Made by a program: the position numbers and the translations under genes
In this document: in pieces, positions 37,080 through 49,313 of the stretch
How the letters are laid out: each line of letters begins with the position of its first letter
Numbering within the stretch: position 1 is the first letter of the stretch
Source: Trichopria drosophilae
Taxonomy: Eukaryota; Arthropoda; Insecta; Hymenoptera; Diapriidae
Direction: 5' to 3'
Assembly: GCA_030407085.1 (NCBI GenBank)
Contig: CM059582.1
Location: forward strand, 205,808,001 to 205,872,000
Length of the DNA: 64,000 nt
Notes under the pieces: model-generated
What the model saw: only the letters and a program-made list of their open reading frames with translations
Databases searched by the model: none
What the model was told of the DNA's origin: nothing

Positions 37080-37470
37080 TCATTATTTATAAAATTCTAA
37101 ATGGTCCACCTAAAATGGCCGACCAAAATTTTTAAAAACACCGAAAATTGATAATATTTGGTGTAGATGGTTTTCTAAGATCGCTGATTACGAATTCTAT
37201 ATCAGATTTTCACATTCAAAATGGCAGATCCAATACTGCCGAACAGAAATTTGAAAAACTATAATACTTTCGGATGTTTTGGTGTATTGTTGCCATATTA
37301 CACTCGGTTACAAGAAAAAGGTCGAGGTTTGATGAATATACGAGTGAAAAGTTAAATTTAAAAATCAAAATGTCGGGCGCAATGTCAGAGTACATTTTAA
37401 ATATTAAACTTTATTTGGACAATTTTGTAATTTCAGAATGGAGGATCCAATATGGCGATAAAGTTAATGC
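37080..37470. repeat. Dispersed ATGGCGG/GATTACGAAT repeat copies
   Basis: CCACCTAAAATGGCCGACC, GCTGATTACGAATTC, TTCAAAATGGCAGATCCAAT and GAGGATCCAATATGGCGA are members of the family described at 21215-21505. The 79-codon frame at 37274-37513 runs into the last copy. Confidence 0.55.
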
Positions 37471-38515
37471 ATTTGAGATTGTTGACTATGAGGAGTCGCC
37501 GATTAAAATTTAAGCTTAGATATGATCTTATTAAATTTAAAATCATAAGTTCGAGGAGAGTTAATTAATCCTTTTTTCTTAAGCTATTCATTTGATGATA
37601 ATTAATGCAAAATCTTAGCGATTTATCTTTCTTTGGAATTTCAAGGTGTAGTACCTAGTTCAATAACCTTTAGTAATTTCATTTTTTCTAAAAGTTTATA
37701 AGCTTTTCCTCTATAATGGAACGGAATCCTGATGGAAATTGTTTAATTGACTATAAATTTCTTATATCAATTCTCAAAATTTGTATTAAGGAAACTTTTC
37801 AAAACTTTATTTTCCAGAAGTATTTAATAATTTAGAATTTAAATGAAATATACTAATAACATTTTAATACTACTCCATTTTAATTTTCTCATCGTAAGTT
37901 TCATCTACTCGTAGCACACTTTCAGATCTTACAATGAACTAGTATCTATTCGATCCTTCATGTAGGTCAATATTTGCGTTTTGTTTCCTTGGTAACAAGT
38001 GGCTGTCGGTTGGAAAATTCCGAATTTACCAAACGAAGATTCCTGGAACTTGCGAAATCATTCTGGCTCAGAGGACACCAACGACATTAACCAATACCAC
38101 TTCTGTCTCAGCACTTCCTCATCGAAATGGTCAACGTTTTGTATACATGTCCGACAAAAGTAAAGATTCAAGAAGAGAGAAAAAATACATTAAAATAAGT
38201 TGGTACTTATAACTCGACTTAGTCATATGTAGATCTCAAATTATAATGAATTGTGGTCTTATATAGGAAAATTCAAAAAATTATATTTCATAAGACGAAA
38301 ATAAATTCATTATTGGTTTTCTAAAAACCATAAATCTGATGCATTTCGGACATTTCAGAACGATTATTTAGCAATTATAAGATTAATGATGTGCTGTCTA
38401 TCTTCTCTTTATTAAAATAAGAAGGAAGGTTGTTAGGTTGTTACAAATTGTGTTCAAAATAACAAAGCATTTTCAGAAATCGATTTTGTAAAAATCTTTC
38501 ATTAACTTTAACAAT
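37471..38515. other. Non-coding stretch
   Basis: AT-rich with a mixed-composition patch at 37940-38160. No gene or repeat recognised. Confidence 0.5.
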
Positions 38516-38519
38516 AGCA

Positions 38520-40140
38520 AATATGGAATTGTACCCTTTGTAGCCAAAGTTACTAGAACCCTTCTCTTTAGAACCAAACTCTTCGGCACTTCTTCGTTAT
38601 ATCTATTAACATCTGTCTGAATGATTCAACTGGTTTGTTCCTAGAATTCGAACCAGTTTATCATACCACTGGTGTGGAGAACGAAACTATTATTTTCTTG
38701 ACAACGAAATAGTTGCATCCTGAAAATCAAACTGTCTTGATTCTGTCAACTTCGGTATTGGTTCTGACAAATTGGTGTTTTCCGGCAACTGAATTGTTTG
38801 ATCTTAAAAACCAAACTGGTCCATTTCAGGCAACTTATCGAAGTGGTCCTGAGAATCGAACTGGTGTTTTCTTGAAAACTGAATTATTTGGTGTTGTTGC
38901 CAAACTAATGTTTTCTTCACGCTTGAATTGTTTGATCAAAAATAGGATTGCTCCTGGCATCCAATTTTGTTCTCAACCTATTTCCTAAAACCAAATTATA
39001 CTGAAACCGACTTGTTCGTGCCTGACAACTAAAACAGTTGCTCCTAACAACCAAATTAAATGAACGATTTGGTTCTGAGGTCTTAACTGGTTTGTCCTTG
39101 ACAATTTCACTGCTTTTTTCTTAAAACTCATTTCGTCCTAAAACCAAATTGGTATTTTCCGGATAATGGAACAGTTTCATTATGAAATCCAAACTAATGT
39201 CGTGTCAACTTAACAATTGGTCCTAAGAACTAAGATATAATAAGAATCATTTGAACGTAAGAACCAAATTGGTTTGTTTCAATCAATTCAATCAATTCAA
39301 CGAGTTTTTGCTTAGGGGATACAGTAGTTTATTTCTGGAAATCAAACCAGTTTGTTCCTCAGGCCATGTAATTCTAAAACCAAATTGATTCTTCTTTACC
39401 AGGAGAATGAATTGATGGCAAGAATCAAACGTTTTTCTTTCTAGCAACAAATCGATCGAGGCCTAAGGTCTAAACAGGTTTGTTATTGGTAACCTAACCA
39501 CTTTGTCCGTACACCGTTTGATCCTGCGAACCGAACCGGTCTTTTCCTGACCTCCGTTTTGAGTGATACCGAAAACCAAACAGATGTTTACCTGATAACA
39601 GATAATTGCATCCTGAAATTCAAACTGTATCAATTTAACGGTTTTTGTTATGGGGACTCACCAGGTGACAACCGAATCACTTTAGTTCTCGACCCATTTT
39701 CTAAAACCGAATTGATGCTTTCCTGACGACCAAAGTGTTTCAATCTAATAATCGAACTGGTTTATTCCTAGCATCTAAACGTTTTAGTCATAAGGACTTT
39801 TTCTTGTTAACCTAATTACTTTGTTCATAAAACCGGTAGTTCTGATCTCCAAACTGGCGATTCCCTGACAACTAAGTTTATTTGATCCTGAGAACCAAAC
39901 TGGTTTGTTATTGGCAACCTAACACACTTTGCACCTTAAACTGTTTGGTTGTAAGCAACAAACTAGTGTTTTCCTGACAACTAAGTTGTTTGATCCTTTG
40001 AATCAAGGTGATTTGTTGGTGCCAACCGAATGGAAATGGACCTATCAATCGAATCAGCTTTATTTTGTTAGTTGTCAGTTGCAATCTATCAGTTGCGAGA
40101 ATAAAAATGAACCCAACTTAACTGGTTTGATTCAAAACAT
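38520..40140. repeat. Degenerate AACCAAACTGGT tandem array
   Basis: Monomers of roughly 22-25 bp with a consensus near TCCTGANAACCAAACTGGTT run for about 1.6 kb, often alternating with a variant like TCCTGACAACTGAATTGTTT. The monomer contains the near-palindrome CAAACTGGTTTG. Frames of 91 codons (38713-38988) and 121 codons (39929-40294) overlap the array. Much of their length is translated repeat, so they should not be called as genes. Confidence 0.8.
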
Positions 40141-40439
40141 TTGGTTTTTTTACTTTTATAAACATGCAACTATAACGTTGATATTGTTTTATGATTTTCA
40201 AGGAAAGCCGATTTTTAGTTCTAGGTTTGCTACATACCTACCTACAATTACTCGTAGTCATCGTCGGTTTTTACAAATAATGAAAAATTTGTAACCAACG
40301 AATTATGTTGTCTATTCATCGCTTATTTTCGTCAACAATTTTTCAACAAGTGAATGTCATGTTTTCAACATTGTAAACAGGAAACAATTTATTCAAATTT
40401 GAGTGTAGTAGTTGTTTGTTTAACCAGCTGTAGCTGATC

Positions 40440-40780
40440 GTAATAGACGGTCGTTTCGCGACACGCCTCCTTACGTGAAACAAACCGCTCTAGCGATTTT
40501 ATCTTTGAGTGATGTAGGTCGGACGCAAACAAAACGACGGTTATCGATTAATTATCTACGAAAACTATCCGCGCAATATCTCGTTATTAGCCGGTACTTT
40601 TATCGCAGTATGCCGGCTGCCGCTCTTGCAACGGTGCATCACGGCTAAACGTCCTTTTTTATCTCGGCTAGTGTCGAGGGCCTTTTATCGGACATCGCCG
40701 ATGTAGAGCAAACTTCGCTTCGTTATTGAAGTCAAGTGACTAGCAGCAGCGGAGCAAGCGATTGCGAGGGTTAGATTTCG
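40440..40780. other. Unique CpG-rich non-coding island
   Basis: A dense CpG patch (for example GACGGTCGTTTCGCGACACG and CATCGCCGATG) in AT-rich surroundings, without repeats or an open frame of note. A regulatory element is possible. Confidence 0.4.
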
Positions 40781-41215
40781 AGAAATTCTTGGATGACTTT
40801 CGAAATACCTTTTTTTTCATTGTTCAAACGTCGCGTTATTGTGTACTTGTGCGAACTGCGGCTTAGCTATCGACAATGGTTTCTTTCGATTTTTCATTCA
40901 GTTTTTCATATCAGTGAAAATGATTACGATACTAGTTGGAAAAGTTCGATTGATAAGACATTAATGTTGAATCGAGTAATCGTCCAGTGCCATTCGAGGC
41001 TATTGAAAATAACTAACGTTTATTAAAGTCTAGGAAAACATTTTTATTCTGATATTGTATTTGAATAGTCTGCGTATTGTAATCTTCAAAAATGTATTGT
41101 CTAAAAGACCTTTTAAACTTTTCTATTATTTACTTGATGTGAGAATTCACTTCCTACATCAAGCATTTTGTTTCATAAAGGACGAAATTTTACTCTTTAT
41201 CGAACGAACAAAATG
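40781..41215. other. Non-coding stretch
   Basis: A 77-codon plus-strand frame (40793-41026) has no recognisable domain. Nothing else seen. Confidence 0.4.
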
Positions 41216-41218
41216 ACT

Positions 41219-41424
41219 CATGAGAGTCTCAGTATATTTACCCACTCGGTTCCTCGCCTCCGCTCCCGCCTCGTTATATTTACCAAAAGAAGGGAGCGCC
41301 GCCTCTCCCACTCTCCTCAGTCGCGTAACGTTCGCGACATCACAGCAGGCCCTTCCTGAGGCCCCAGCGCGCAAGGTGGGGGAAAAAGAGAGCGGCGACT
41401 GACAAATACACCGGGACGCTACTG
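41219..41424. mobile_element. pogo/Tigger-like MITE, family 2, copy 1
   Basis: The interior words GGAGCGCCGCCTCTCCCACT, GGCCCTTCCTGAGGCCCCAG and AAGGTGGGGGAAAAAGAGAG also occur, inverted and with few changes, at 60705-60927. The right end CACCGGGACGCTACTG is followed by TA (41425-41426). The left end is eroded (CATGAGAGTCTCAG). High GC interior creates overlapping frames on both strands, which are not genes. Terminal CAGTAG and the TA target suggest pogo/Tigger. Confidence 0.7.
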
Positions 41425-41995
41425 TATGATTATATTCCCGACATTAGAGTCTGCAAAAATGTGTCATTAACATGCGTCAAGTATTAAATGCAAAACGCCA
41501 TGTTACAAGGAACTGTATCGCGTTATTGCAGTAAGTCTTCTCTGCTTGCCTTAAGCACCTCGTATCAGCAGTTACACCCTTTTTAGGTAATATATAATTT
41601 TATTCATGCACAACTGTTTAATTTGATTAAAACTCAATAAAACTACGAAATGCTAAGAAGTAATACAACAAAGCAGAGAAGACTTGAAACTTTGATTCGG
41701 ACTCGAATTCCACCCATGCTAGTTTTTTGCAAATTCTCGCTCATGACAAACTATTATCAGCATTGGACGTTAACATATAAAGATAGGAAAATTTTCAGTG
41801 AGTTTTGCGATTCATTGCTCATCGTAGGTAATCGAATTTTACTGAAAAAACAAGTCATGTTTTCGGGAGGACGAGAAAGCACGAATGTAAATACTAACCA
41901 GTGCGTTATACAAATCGACCGAACGAACATTCATTACCGAGCGGCGAAAAAAAGACGGTAAAATTCAAAACGGGAAAATAAACTCGACAAAAGAA
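41425..41995. other. Non-coding stretch
   Basis: A 103-codon plus-strand frame (41650-41961), basic at its C-terminal end, has no recognisable family and no supporting signals. No repeats seen. Confidence 0.4.
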
Positions 41996-41999
41996 GGAA

Positions 42000-42560
42000 G
42001 TGACGTTGTAGTGTATAGGACGTTAAATTTAGTCGAAGCTGGAGGCAGCCACGTCGTCGTAGGGTAAATCCCGTTTACTCGAGTAAACATCGAGACGCCT
42101 GTTTTGTGAGCGAGCAAGTGTACCGTCACCGCGAGGAGTTGCAAACGGGGGCCGATGATGTCGCCTCGGGATTGCAGTCGGAAATATATTGTTTCGAGAG
42201 ATTTAAAATGAGGCGGTACGAATCAAGAGGGTGCCTTGCATTTTTTCACTTTTTTCATCCTGTTTATAGCGCCAGGTGTGCGAAGTCGGGTGATTTCTGA
42301 CGGCGACAAACAAAACTAAGATTTGGCCAAATATACCAGGGAATCAGTAGTACCAACACGGAAAACGCGGAATCGAATCGAGTCGCGCTTATGTACGTGC
42401 GATTGCGCCAGTAAAACCCAGCTGGGAAATGTGTGGACCTGACCAAGGCTGATGCGACACCGTGGCACCCCTGGACAATTGCATACCGGCTGGTTCTCCG
42501 ATAGTCTGATGCGAACAAATGTTTGAGGTCGCCTTGCCTGCTCTTCTCTTTTCTGTCGTT
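42000..42560. other. Unique CpG-rich non-coding island
   Basis: This is the densest CpG segment outside the MITEs (for example GCAGCCACGTCGTCGTAGGG and GATGTCGCCTCGGG). It contains CTCGAGTAAACATCGAG, a short imperfect palindrome with a forkhead-type core. Overlapping frames on both strands (up to 98 codons) have no domains. A promoter or enhancer is conceivable but unproven. Confidence 0.4.
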
Positions 42561-43130
42561 CGCGGCTCTGTGCTAATTTCGAATAGTAATGTCTGGTGAC
42601 AGTCGCTTTCAAGGGTGACCTTGATGCTACTTTGAATGGTTTTTTTAAGTTTGGAATTCGTACTGGATCTTCATCTTTATTACTTTCTGATAAGTTGAAG
42701 ATTTAAAAAACATGGTGAGAGAAGCAAATTAATGACATTTTAGTTGTGTTAGATTCCATTCATCGAATGAACCAGTTTCGGAATCGTATTTTAAGATTTG
42801 TAACGTGGTATGGTAAGATGTTCAAACTAGAAAAAATAAACGATGGTCCTTGACCCTAAGTTTTGGCGAAGTAAACTGTAGGTATTTGTTTGAAGTGATA
42901 GAATCACCTGACAATACTTCAATAGGTCCACGAGGAATATATTTGTTGAGAGTAATATATCAAGCATGTGTATCAAAATTTCGAATTAGCGTACCTTCAT
43001 GATCTTTTAAATGATATTTTTCTCAAATTTGTCAAAAGTTTGAGAAAGAGTTAAACTCAACTTGAACATTTCAAACTTGACTATCCTACAAGAAATAGTT
43101 ATACACCATATTTGGAGACGTTGATGTTAA
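42561..43130. other. AT-rich non-coding stretch
   Basis: No gene or repeat recognised. Confidence 0.5.
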
Positions 43131-43134
43131 CGAA

Positions 43135-43400
43135 AGTACCGCTGAAAACAACAACCACGTCGACAAGGATGATCGACGGAAGATGAGGCACATGTAGACG
43201 ATGATGTTTCATATCAGATGATGATGACAACAACGAAAAATAGCTACCGAAAGTGGTTGACGATAAAATAGGTTGTATACGGTCATGATGAAGAAGAGGT
43301 CATCATTTTCGTCGTTACTCCCATCTTCATCCGAGATATGCTCATCGTAATCCAACTGGCGATAGCATTACAATCGACTATGGGATCATCATCGACAACT
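43135..43400. repeat. Degenerate GATGATGA block
   Basis: GATGATG, CATCATCG, GACGATGATG and related words recur on both strands. It resembles 29100-29620 in composition. Confidence 0.45.
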
Positions 43401-44635
43401 GCCTAGCTCGTCCTTTTCTTTATATCTATCCTTTAGGAAACCTTTTGTCGTTATCAACCCTCAAAAATCCTTATCGACGTTATTGTTCTTGTTAACAGTA
43501 GTGATTGGGTTTTGGCTTCGACGTCATAACCATTTTCCTTACAATTCAGGGCTGTAATTATAACTCTTCTATGCTAGGATCCAGACCGCCCTTAGTATCA
43601 ATCAATAGCACCTGAGCGTGACGAGACGGTTTCTCGAATCAAAATTCAGTTTACAAACAAACTTTCCTGATACTCTGTATCCCCCCTGTATCTCCCGGTG
43701 CTGACATCATTAGCAACTTCTATCAAACTACTATCACGTAGAAATCACCAGGTCTCACAAAGATCTTACTACATTCAATGGGATCTAATCTAATAAGATC
43801 GCCAACGTGATCTATCAACATCTGACATCAGGTATGACCCGATCTGACGATAGATATAGTTGTATCCAATTTCATTGTTTAGTTAATTGTAAGTTCGTTA
43901 TAAAAAAATGAAGGATCTCTGTAGATGTGGCCATGAAACCATTAAATATGTAATCGATTTTTTTGATGCAGAGTGATCAAAGTGCGACTTTACACATTAT
44001 TGACACTTTTTAAATGCACTTTATGCACACTTACATCAAATGATACTGTTTAATACATCAGCACGCTATCAGCTTGACTCGTAATCACATGCTTACAAAA
44101 CTTTTATGCACTTCTATCGACAACTATTACTTCCGGTTATGTGACAATAAACAAAGTGAGTTTTTACATGTTGTTAGGGATCCAGGGAAACTTTTCTACA
44201 TGAACCAAATCTAAGAAGAGAAAATTTACGGCAACTTTTTTCTGATGAACCATTTTTTATGAGTTTTTAGGATCACTGATTAAGAATCTGAATACCCAGT
44301 TCCATCTCGATGCAATTGAACATTTATCAGTGATTGCATTTTTTGTGTCTCGTAAAAATGAGAATTTTTAATAGTTTATTTGTTTATAACGTATAATATT
44401 AAATATATATTTACATAAATGCAATCTTAAATACGTTTTTAACTCCCATTAAATTGGATTTTAAAAAACCCGGGTGTCAAAGATTTATTTCCTCTTGAAA
44501 AACTCAATTTTTCAAATGAATTCCTAAAATGGCTAATATAGTAGTTATATTTCAAATCAAATTTGAATGCGTGAATTCCACTTCTAGGATATCCAAATGT
44601 TTTATGATTTATTAATAGAAGTGAATGCATGTACC
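43401..44635. other. Non-coding stretch
   Basis: No gene or defined repeat. 43560-43800 has mixed composition without open frames. Confidence 0.5.
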
Positions 44636-44639
44636 CATG

Positions 44640-45060
44640 AGTAAAAAAATATAAAATGCAGGGAATTTCGCTGCGGGTTGGATATAGTAAGGTTATTTGC
44701 TAATAACTTTTTAGTGGATAATGAATGCGACAAGATTTTGGTGCCATTCGACAGCCAGAGGGCGTACCTACAAGCCAGAAAAATGTTTTTTAAATTTCTG
44801 AAGGAAACAAAAAAATATAGCTAATTCTTCGATCGGATTATTTTTGAACATTTTGTTTTCAGTGCTGCGATTTGGACACCAAACGAAAATTCACTCATTT
44901 TTATCCGATTTACATTTTTTTGAAATTTGAAAACCGAAAAATATACCTTTGTTCTTTGACTGCCCATACCTCATTTGGAGAAATGAAAACTAAGGAGACT
45001 ACAGTTGAAAGTACTGTCGATTTTCTTTTTTTTTTTTTTAAATTTTGTCAACTTTGACGA
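44640..45060 (+). repeat. Dispersed unclassified repeat, plus-strand copy
   Basis: Shares CATACCTCATTTGG and AGACTACAGTTGAAAGTACT, with the same spacing, with the minus strand of 24400-24495. A 61-codon frame (44872-45057) lies inside the repeat. Confidence 0.6.
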
Positions 45061-45285
45061 CGATTTGTCGATATTATTATTAATTTTCAAGATTTTTTGT
45101 TGAATGAAAACGAATTAAAATGGACGGTGTTGTGAGTTTTAAAAAGTTATGAGTTTTTCTTAAAAGTTGCGTATATTCGTAAAGTTGTTCCTCGAGTCGT
45201 AAATTTCAACATTTTTCATTGTACTTAAGAACGTCATTAGTAGGCTGTCTTTAATGTACTTCTATTATCCGTTGAGTTCTAAATT

Positions 45286-45994
45286 AAGGGGTCTACCCTA
45301 ATTAGAATTTTCAAAAAATCCATTGTTTGTTTTTTACATTTTTTGAATGCTAAAATGAAGGTTATGAAGAAAAGGGAGGCATAATGTATGGTGCTGATTA
45401 AGAACAGGAAATTTTTTTTCACGATTTTTTTGTTGAAAAAAAAACTTTTCTGAAAACAACGTTTTCCGATGCCTTTTTGATAAAATCTCCGAAACTACTC
45501 GACCGATCCTTATGAAATGTTTACCACATATTCTGTACTAGTACAGATACAGCGCATATCGAGGTATTTTTAAAATTTTATTTTTTCTCCTTTTCTTTTG
45601 CCAAAAACAGTACAAAAATCGTGTTTTTTTTTCGAAAAATGTCCGCAATTTTGTCAATTTTCAAAAATTAAAAAATCGCTCGATATGGGATATAGCTATT
45701 AACATGCTGACAATGAATCTAACGCCGTTTATTTTTTTTGTTTCAAACCATCCTTCCCAGAGATTTTATCAACAGCGCGGACACATCTTTTCTTTTAGGA
45801 CTTTTTTGAACATTTTTTGAACATTTTCATGTATGAAAACTTACTAAAATGTACAAAAATAATTTTTTTTATGTATTTCAATAGTGTATTAATACAGTGT
45901 AACAACTTTTATATCGATATTTATATTACAAAACTGTTTAAAAAATTCTGAAAAGCTGTCTTTTATTGAAAGTTCTGATTAGAGTAGACCCTTT
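45286..45994. mobile_element. Unclassified inverted-repeat element, ~0.7 kb
   Basis: The left end AAGGGGTCTACCCTAATTAG and the complement of the right end, AAAGGGTCTACTCTAATCAG, match at about 19 of 22 positions and continue as AATTTTCAA versus AACTTTCAA. The interior is AT-rich, with CCGAAACTACTCGACCGATC near 45490. No transposase and no evident target duplication. A DNA transposon derivative is the likely explanation. Confidence 0.55.
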
Positions 45995-47385
45995 CAACCG
46001 GTGCGACCAAAAAAGATTTTAAAAATTCAAATATGTAGAAAATGCCCAATAATTGAAAAAATTGAAGAAAAAAATGGTTGTTTCAATGATAAGGATATTC
46101 ATTTCTTTGTAATAACAATTATAGAAATTAAAAAAAATGTTTATAATAATTATTTATTTTCATGAATGGATGTTTTAACAATAATATAATTATTAAATTA
46201 TTAAATAATCAACACTTTATGTAACAATTTTAAAAAATGAGGACAAAGGCACCGAATAGGTCAAAAAAGTCTTTCCTGATACGTTCGGCCATTGAAAATC
46301 GAGTACTCAATTAACTTAATCATAATAATTACTATTTGATTTATTTGCCGATAAGCAAGAACGTTTATAATTGCGGAATTTTAAGTCTATTATTGATGTC
46401 TACAATGCTAAATTTGAGCATAACACTTCTACAAATCGCTGATATGAAACAGAATTCGCGGGTATCGATTCTCGAAATTCAAGAAATGGAAATCAAAAAG
46501 TGCTCCTAAAGTTCTAATGTCTTGATCTTTTGAGGTGATGATATCGCATCGCAGAAAACGAAAATGAGTTCAGATGACAAGAATCCTAATTCAGCGTCAT
46601 AAATACGGATTCATTTCAATTCATTAACAATGGCATGAATACAAACGAATTACATTTTTACAATTATAATTATGTAAAATATTGTAATATATTACAAGTT
46701 GGATTAATACTGGATTCGTTTACTGTGATATATTTAAAGGCAGTTCGTAAATAAAAAAAATTGTAATTCATAGATAATGATGACCACATAAGTTTGTTTT
46801 ACAGAAATGTCAGTCTTCCAATTTATGGTAAGGGTGATGATGTCATATCACTTGAGGAGATAAGGAAATTTGAACACAATGAACACTTTTCTATTTCGAT
46901 ATCCTCAACTTTGATAAACATATGAATTCTGGTTCATGACAGCAGTTTTAAGAGGTGCTAAATTGAAGTTTTACAAATCTATTGTAGCATCAGTTACAGC
47001 CTTGTTATTTGCTAATTTTAGATGAAGTCTTAGATCCATAAATCAATTACAAATAAAATTATTGAATTTATCGCCCCTTTATTTTTGATCAAGTTAAACT
47101 TAGCACCTAAATTTCAACTGGTAGTGTGGAATCAGGACCTCTTTTTAATACCCTGATGATAGTAGCATTTTGTTTATAAATTCAATGTCAAATGTTGATA
47201 TTTTGAATTCTAGTAACATGTGAGGTCACATGCAGCAAAGATTTAAGAACGACATAGATTTGTAAAATTAGAAAGTATAGTAATGTACTTGAGTACCATA
47301 CATTTGTCAACGAAACTTCAAGTATTCGGTGCAAACTTTATTCCTCATTTTGTGTCATATACAAATAACATAATTTTGATTAGAA
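45995..47385. other. AT-rich non-coding stretch
   Basis: No gene, RNA or defined repeat recognised. Confidence 0.5.
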
Positions 47386-47390
47386 AAATG

Positions 47391-47964
47391 ACATCTAACC
47401 TCTAATTTTCAAAAAAGTTTAGGGAAAATACTGTTTTTTCATTACTTTTCTTCTCTTTTCCATATTTTTTGGTGGGAAAATATTTTTCTATCATTAGGAA
47501 ATCTATCACAAAAGTGTTCTTGATGCCTAAGGAATAAGATCATACCTAAACAAATTTTATTTTTTAAATCGTCGGTTTCAAAATGATCGCTAACGAAATT
47601 TACTCTACATTTATAAATTTCAGTATTTAAAATTACTTTCTTATACTTTCAAGGTCAGAATATCTTTTTAGTGAGTTTTTAGAGTCCTCTAATTCTATTT
47701 CATTATCAATATTACAACATTCCTGATGGCAGATCCCGTACGGTGGATCTCTGAACCAGAAATTATTGTCTCTTATTGAGTAACAAAACTAGAGCAAATG
47801 CGTTCGTAAGGGGCCGTTTTGAAACCGCCGATTAGGAAAAACCATTTTTTGTGGTATGATCTTATTCTTTAGAAATCGAGAGCACACAGAAAAATGTTTT
47901 CCTCTCAAAAAATATAGGAAAAGAGTATTTTTCCCAAATTTCTTTGAAAAATAGAGGTTAGATC
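47391..47964. repeat. Long imperfect hairpin (foldback unit 3)
   Basis: The left arm (47391-47587) and right arm (about 47806-47964) are inverted copies over most of their length. Shared stretches include ATCTAACCTCTA, the CATATTTTTTGGTGGGAAAA region, GAATAAGATCATACC and CGGCGGTTTCAAAA (CGTCGGTTTCAAAA on the left). A length difference of about 40 bp is explained by indels, one near 47445. The loop is about 220 bp. A transcript across it would form a long imperfect duplex. The 68-codon frame at 47789-47995 lies in the right arm and is not a gene. Confidence 0.7.
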
Positions 47965-48885
47965 TAATTTTTTTTTTAAGTTCTTTTAGTGGCAATCAAT
48001 CGTGCGACTTCGAAAATATAAGTTATAAGCATTGCCATAGTCGAAAATCGGTGCACTAGGACCAAAATCAAAACCGGGTACAACAATAATATAGGTATGT
48101 CCAAAACTTAATTTAAAATCCAAATAGATGATGCTCGACTACTATTAACAAAAGCGGCACAGGAAGAGGCTGTAACTGGTAAAAGGAGTGAAAGATACTA
48201 AAGGCGAGCAAACGAAAAGAGACGCGAATGGAAATAACGACGAGTGAAAGAAAGAACAAAGAAGTGCCGAACGTTAAAAGCTAGTCTATTTGCGTAGATA
48301 TAAGATGATCTTACAAGTGGCGAGGCCTTTGTCGGATCCTACCATCAACGTGGGTGGCTCATTTTCATCCCCTTTTCCACTGCTGCTTCTTTCGATATCC
48401 CTGTACTGGACCATCATCGCCATTTTTCTTGTTGCGTCTCGATTCAGGGGCAAAATTCATAAAGCGAGGATTACAAATAAAAGGGTCAATAGTGAGTGAG
48501 GGACGGACTTTTAATAAAGGAAAAATTTGCGTTCTTATTTAATATGGACTTTTTTTATTGACAACAAAATTTTCAAAATTAATGAAAAACTACTCGCTTG
48601 TAATTATATCACTATACAATGTATGACTGGTCTGTTTTTTTAGTTCAATGTCCGTTTATAAATAATTAATATAAAATAACAATAATGACATATTGCAATT
48701 TGGTGATATTTTGACGCAGTAATATGCAGGAACATAATAAGGATCATCAGATGTCGTCTAAAGTGTCCACAGTCAAATTACCTAAATTACTTTGAACCGA
48801 AATAAATTTAGTGCAAGAAACACTCTGATGGCGTCCAGTACATAACAGGTTGCGAAAAGCGTTTTATAATGCAAACAGAACGTAA
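47965..48885. other. Non-coding stretch with a mixed-composition patch
   Basis: 48140-48500 is unique and purine-rich, then GC-balanced, with overlapping 69- and 62-codon frames of no known family. The rest is AT-rich. No repeats seen. Confidence 0.4.
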
Positions 48886-48889
48886 ATTG

Positions 48890-49300
48890 AATTCGACATA
48901 TATATATACGTAATATATATGTATATGTACATTGAGACGAGAGTATATTTTAGCTCGGGTGTTTACGCTACGGAATGAAATCATCCAGGTAAAATCGCGA
49001 CCTTGGTGGATTGAACGAATTCCCGTTGTAGAATTATGCACGTATGTATGCGTTTACACTCACGCGCGCCCTCTGGTGTGCGTATGCGAGTAAGACATTG
49101 GTATTGATTGGCCTGTTTGCCAAGAACGCGCAACCAATACGAAGAGCCGGCTCAAGCACCCCGAGAGTCTGACTCCGAGCCGTTCCGCAATGAGGACGGA
49201 ACAAGGCGGGCTAATATTGGCCTGAAAATTACGTAAAACAAAGGAGGCACGACAATTGATCCGCACTTCTCCATAAGTCGTTGTATCCGGATTCGAGCCA
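48890..49300. other. TA microsatellite and CpG-rich unique segment
   Basis: 48898-48935 is an interrupted (TA)n run. 49050-49230 is CpG-rich and unique, with 77- and 68-codon minus-strand frames lacking domains. Confidence 0.4.
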
Positions 49301-49313
49301 AATCCAACAGGAG

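Noticed and set aside
39929..40294. 121-codon open frame, the longest in the window
   Set aside because: Much of it is translated AACCAAACTGGT repeat, and a frame this long is expected about once by chance in 64 kb at this GC content.
41650..41961. 103-codon frame with a basic end
   Set aside because: No family resemblance and no initiation or splice context. Length is within random expectation.
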